64,000 nucleotides of DNA, from positions 5,936,375 through 6,000,374 of the forward strand of contig JAKZAN010000002.1 of NCBI GenBank assembly GCA_023053545.1. Reading direction: 5' to 3'. This DNA comes from Lepidurus packardi (lineage: Eukaryota > Arthropoda > Branchiopoda > Notostraca > Triopsidae). The notes under the pieces were generated by a model. That model worked only from the letters and a program-made list of their open reading frames with translations. It did no database searches and had not been told where the DNA came from. Positions 61,001 through 64,000 of the stretch are shown here, one piece after another. Position 1 is the first letter of the stretch; each line of letters starts with the position of its first letter. The position numbers were made by a program, and so were the translations under genes.

Positions 61001-64000
61001 TTTCTAATTTGGCTTGCCTTCTAAGAAGGTAATTGTTCACTTAGTCTTGAAAATGTTCTGTATTTTCCTAAACAAGCGTTGATAATTGAGTTTGTTTTGG
61101 ATTATTAGCATGGTTTAAAGATTCCTAAGCCTTTCCAGGAAGAATAAAGAAATTAAAACATTTTCAAACGCCCTTTGGTAATACTTTTTTTTAACCAACT
61201 AGGGAAGTCCAAAAAATGGAACATCATACAGACTACCTAAAACAACATTTTTTCTGAATATAAGGATTGGTTTGTTTTTGCGGATATCCACTAACCTGAG
61301 TGGCATCCGGCAGGGGAAATAAGATATATTTATGCGGGTTCTTCCATTGTTGTCTCTCTCTCTATGTGTGTGTGTATTTTCTATAGCGATTTTTGTTAAG
61401 CCTTGTCTTGCTAAGCAAAAGCGGGATTTCTTTTTTGCCCTTCTCTCAACTAGGCTTTGGTGCGTGTCTTCTTTGCTTTGCACCGTAACTTGACCCCCAC
61501 CAATCCAATCGCAGAGATAAATCACGATCCTCCTTCAGTTATTTATGCTGAGGTCAGCTCCCGTGATTCCATCACGCTCCTAGGTTTATTTTTTTTCTGA
61601 TTACGAGCTTCAAAAAATAATTCCTGGGGTTCCAGAAGCATTCCTGGTTTCCTTTTCTTCGTCGTTTCGTTTCGTAGACTAGAGAAGAAGGTTCCACTCG
61701 AAGTTATTTTCAGCTCGGGAATTTTCTTTTCGGCTTGACACCTATTACAATAACGCTTGTGACACAATTTCACGTCATGTATGAGATTTCTATGCCAGGG
61801 GTATACGCCGCGCGCCGGTTCAAGTAATTAATCACTTTGGAGACACAGTTTCTTCACCATCATTAGCAGACCCCAAATCTTTTTTTCTTTTTACGGCATA
61901 CATATAGTTTTCGTTCTGCTCCCAAACCTGAAGGTGTCAAGCTAGAACGCAGCAGATTTGCTAAAGGAGAAGAAAATGAAAGAAAGAAAAAATGGAGTGC
62001 TATGGCGGCATGTAAAGCGCGGCACATCGCAGAGAGTTTTGTTGGGACTTGCGACCTCTCTCTCTCTCTCTCTTACTCACACCTGGGCTCTGAGTTAAAG
62101 GTAAAAATGCTATGCAGTGGTGCTTCAGAAAAAGGCTTCCTTGGTTTCTTTTCAGAGCTAATGTCCCTCAGGTTTAGACCGTGACAGCGATGCAGGGGAA
62201 GGAAATTAATCACGAGACGCTTTTCAAAGCCCATGACAAGCAACAGGGCTTCTGGTTCCTTGATGCGAGAGTTCTCTCTTGCTTTTAGCTTTTGGCCATC
62301 GTTCCTTTTTATTTCACCCAGCTTTTCATATTGCCTTGGCGTTCTTCCCTTTTTCGCCCGATTTTTCCCTTTTATTTTTACTGGGCGCTCTTTAATGATG
62401 CAGAAATTGTCCCCTCTGTAAGAATTTCTGCCTTTACCATCCCTGATCCTTTCCAGCTAGAAAACGATCTTCCATCCAAGTCCACAGGATTAAATACGTT
62501 GCGTAAGGTCCCATATTAAATACTGCTATAAGACATTATGACAAGCCTGACTTTTACGAGACCCAGGTGTTACCCTCAGACATGATAGTGCCAAAGGTCA
62601 TGCATATATTATGTTCGTAATTCTGGGGTTTTTTGAACTCTTCAAACTAAACTGCCTGCGTGTTCTTCTGCTTAACTACCTAATTTCTTTGAATGATGCA
62701 AAGTTTTCTGAGAGAAAGAGACGCCATTCGTTTTTTTGGGGGGGTAAGGAAAGGTCAGAGGTCGAGTTGAGTGGCTTTTATAGCTTGGCTCAATTAGATG
62801 TCCTTAACTTTTTACCGTTTCTATTTGCTTTATTATTATTATTATTTTATTAAAAAAAAAAAAAAAAGAAGTTGCATTTCAAATCTCGGTATACCGTAAT
62901 TGGGAGCGGCGTTTCACCAGGAACACAGCCCAAGGTTTTTTCTGGGGGGTTTCAATGGGTGTGTGCAGACATTAAGGGGGTTAGTTACGGCTTATGTAAA
63001 TTGTCAGGCTGTGTTTTCACGTCTTCATGAGCTCAAGCATTTAGTTCCGCCATTTCTTGTGTCCTGTGTGGCTCAGGGCCATTAAAAAGGAGTAACAGTA
63101 GCGGACTGAATGCTCATTAACGTTTAACCCCTCACGACTTTGGAAGTCCTTCTTCTAGGCTTTTAACCCTTTGTTAAACCCTCCAAGTTAAGGAAAGCGT
63201 GAAGGGGTTAAAAGTTACAACCTTTTGTCATAATTTGGCCTATTTTTTTGTGGATTGCTGAAAAGAAGCGCTATATAAACTATATGCTTAAGTGACCTCC
63301 CAAGATTGAGTATAATAAAAGGACCATAATAAAATTTAGGAATTAAAGCGTAAAATTACCAGTGTTACTAATTCGATAAAGCTTTTCATTTCTTGTCGGT
63401 TCGTGTTTCGTTGGCTTTTTGGGTTGTTTTACAGGCGTATCTATGTTACTACTTTGATGCTTTCCCTCAAAAAAATAAATAAAACGGTGGCTATATATAC
63501 TTAGCTTTTTGTAAGACAACACTGACTTGAAAATGTATTTTTTATTTTTTAGTTCAGCTGGCTTAAAAGGTGCCCCGGACAAAAGAGTCTGTGCTTCATA
63601 AGGTCAAGTTTTATTAAAGGGTCGCGCCTTAATTACGGATTTCTGTTTTGACTAGATCTTAACTGGCGGTGAAGAGAGAGAGAGAGCGAGACAAGCTTTG
63701 AAGAAGAAGCTCCCAACTCTTCTGCTAGAAGCGTGACGAGTAATTGGGAGTAATTAGGCAAAGTAAGAACCGAGCGTAGACTTGGATTAGACAAAAACGG
63801 TCGAAACTCCATTGCGGGACAGTCGCTCATCTCGTTAAGTACAATTCTTTGAAGGTATTCGGTTCGCATTTACGCCTTTTTTTTAAAAAAAAAATTCTTA
63901 ACTCTCATGACTCTGAATAGGCAGCAGACCGCACCGCACCGCACCAAACAACTCAGCATGAAAGTTTTGAAATAATTGATGTTCTTCTCTTTTCTTGGCT

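Larger units (their letters stand above)
53724..64000. other. Distal gene-poor flank (about 10.3 kb)
   Basis: Apart from the GC-rich block at 54643-55110 and the tandem repeat at 57758-58092, I see no supported gene. Small open frames (for example 56716-57090 on + and 63343-63582 on -) have no recognised domain. A CRE palindrome lies at 60428-60435, (CT)n/(GA)n tracts near 54891, 55984, 57049, 61353, 62057 and 63672, and an A run near 62852-62867. Confidence 0.6.

Noticed and set aside
63343-63869. Possible minus-strand exons (frames at 63343-63582 and 63633-63869)
   Set aside because: The lower frame ends next to a GTAATT donor-like site and looks partly coding, but trial introns between the pieces create stop codons or are too short, and no family is recognised.

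Overview
This is a piece of an animal (metazoan) nuclear genome. Three genes are split by short GT-AG introns, a fourth is an intact SoxB1 transcription factor gene, and most of the rest is non-coding DNA with no bacterial-type gene packing. By eye the window is AT-rich, with many homopolymer runs and microsatellites. The SoxB1 protein keeps the bilaterian C-terminal signature around [13 protein letters not shown], so a bilaterian, probably an invertebrate, is likely. I cannot name the species.

Layout. (a) 1-1190, + strand: last five exons of a long-chain acyl-CoA synthetase of the ACSL3/4 clade, its start lying outside the window. (b) 1771-2762, - strand: a four-exon Arg/Ser-rich splicing-related protein, which I assign to RSRC1 from its C-terminal domain; it converges with ACSL. 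(c) 2963-16916, + strand: a complete five-exon MPDU1 gene, divergent from RSRC1 across only 200 bp. Its third intron is about 9.6 kb and its fourth about 3.3 kb, while its first two are under 125 bp. (d) 16917-45632: about 28.7 kb with no gene I can support, holding local duplications, CRE palindromes and microsatellites. (e) 45633-47105, - strand: single-exon SoxB1 gene, with a GC-rich promoter-like island about 0.8-0.9 kb upstream. (f) 47223-64000: a second gene-poor stretch with two weak candidate exons on the + strand (47601-47661 and 53147-53335), a MITE-like element, an AT-rich tandem repeat and a GC-rich block of uncertain coding status.

The first 17 kb are a housekeeping cluster (lipid activation, RNA splicing, dolichol-linked sugar use) whose genes share no pathway. 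The remaining 47 kb look like the regulatory surroundings of a developmental gene: SoxB1 alone with large non-coding flanks. I found no clearly new biological system. The most unusual structures are a pair of adjacent hairpins sharing one loop sequence in MPDU1 intron 3, the over-representation of TGACGTCA, and the restriction of (CT)n/(GA)n tracts to the Sox half of the window. All alignments and counts were made by eye.
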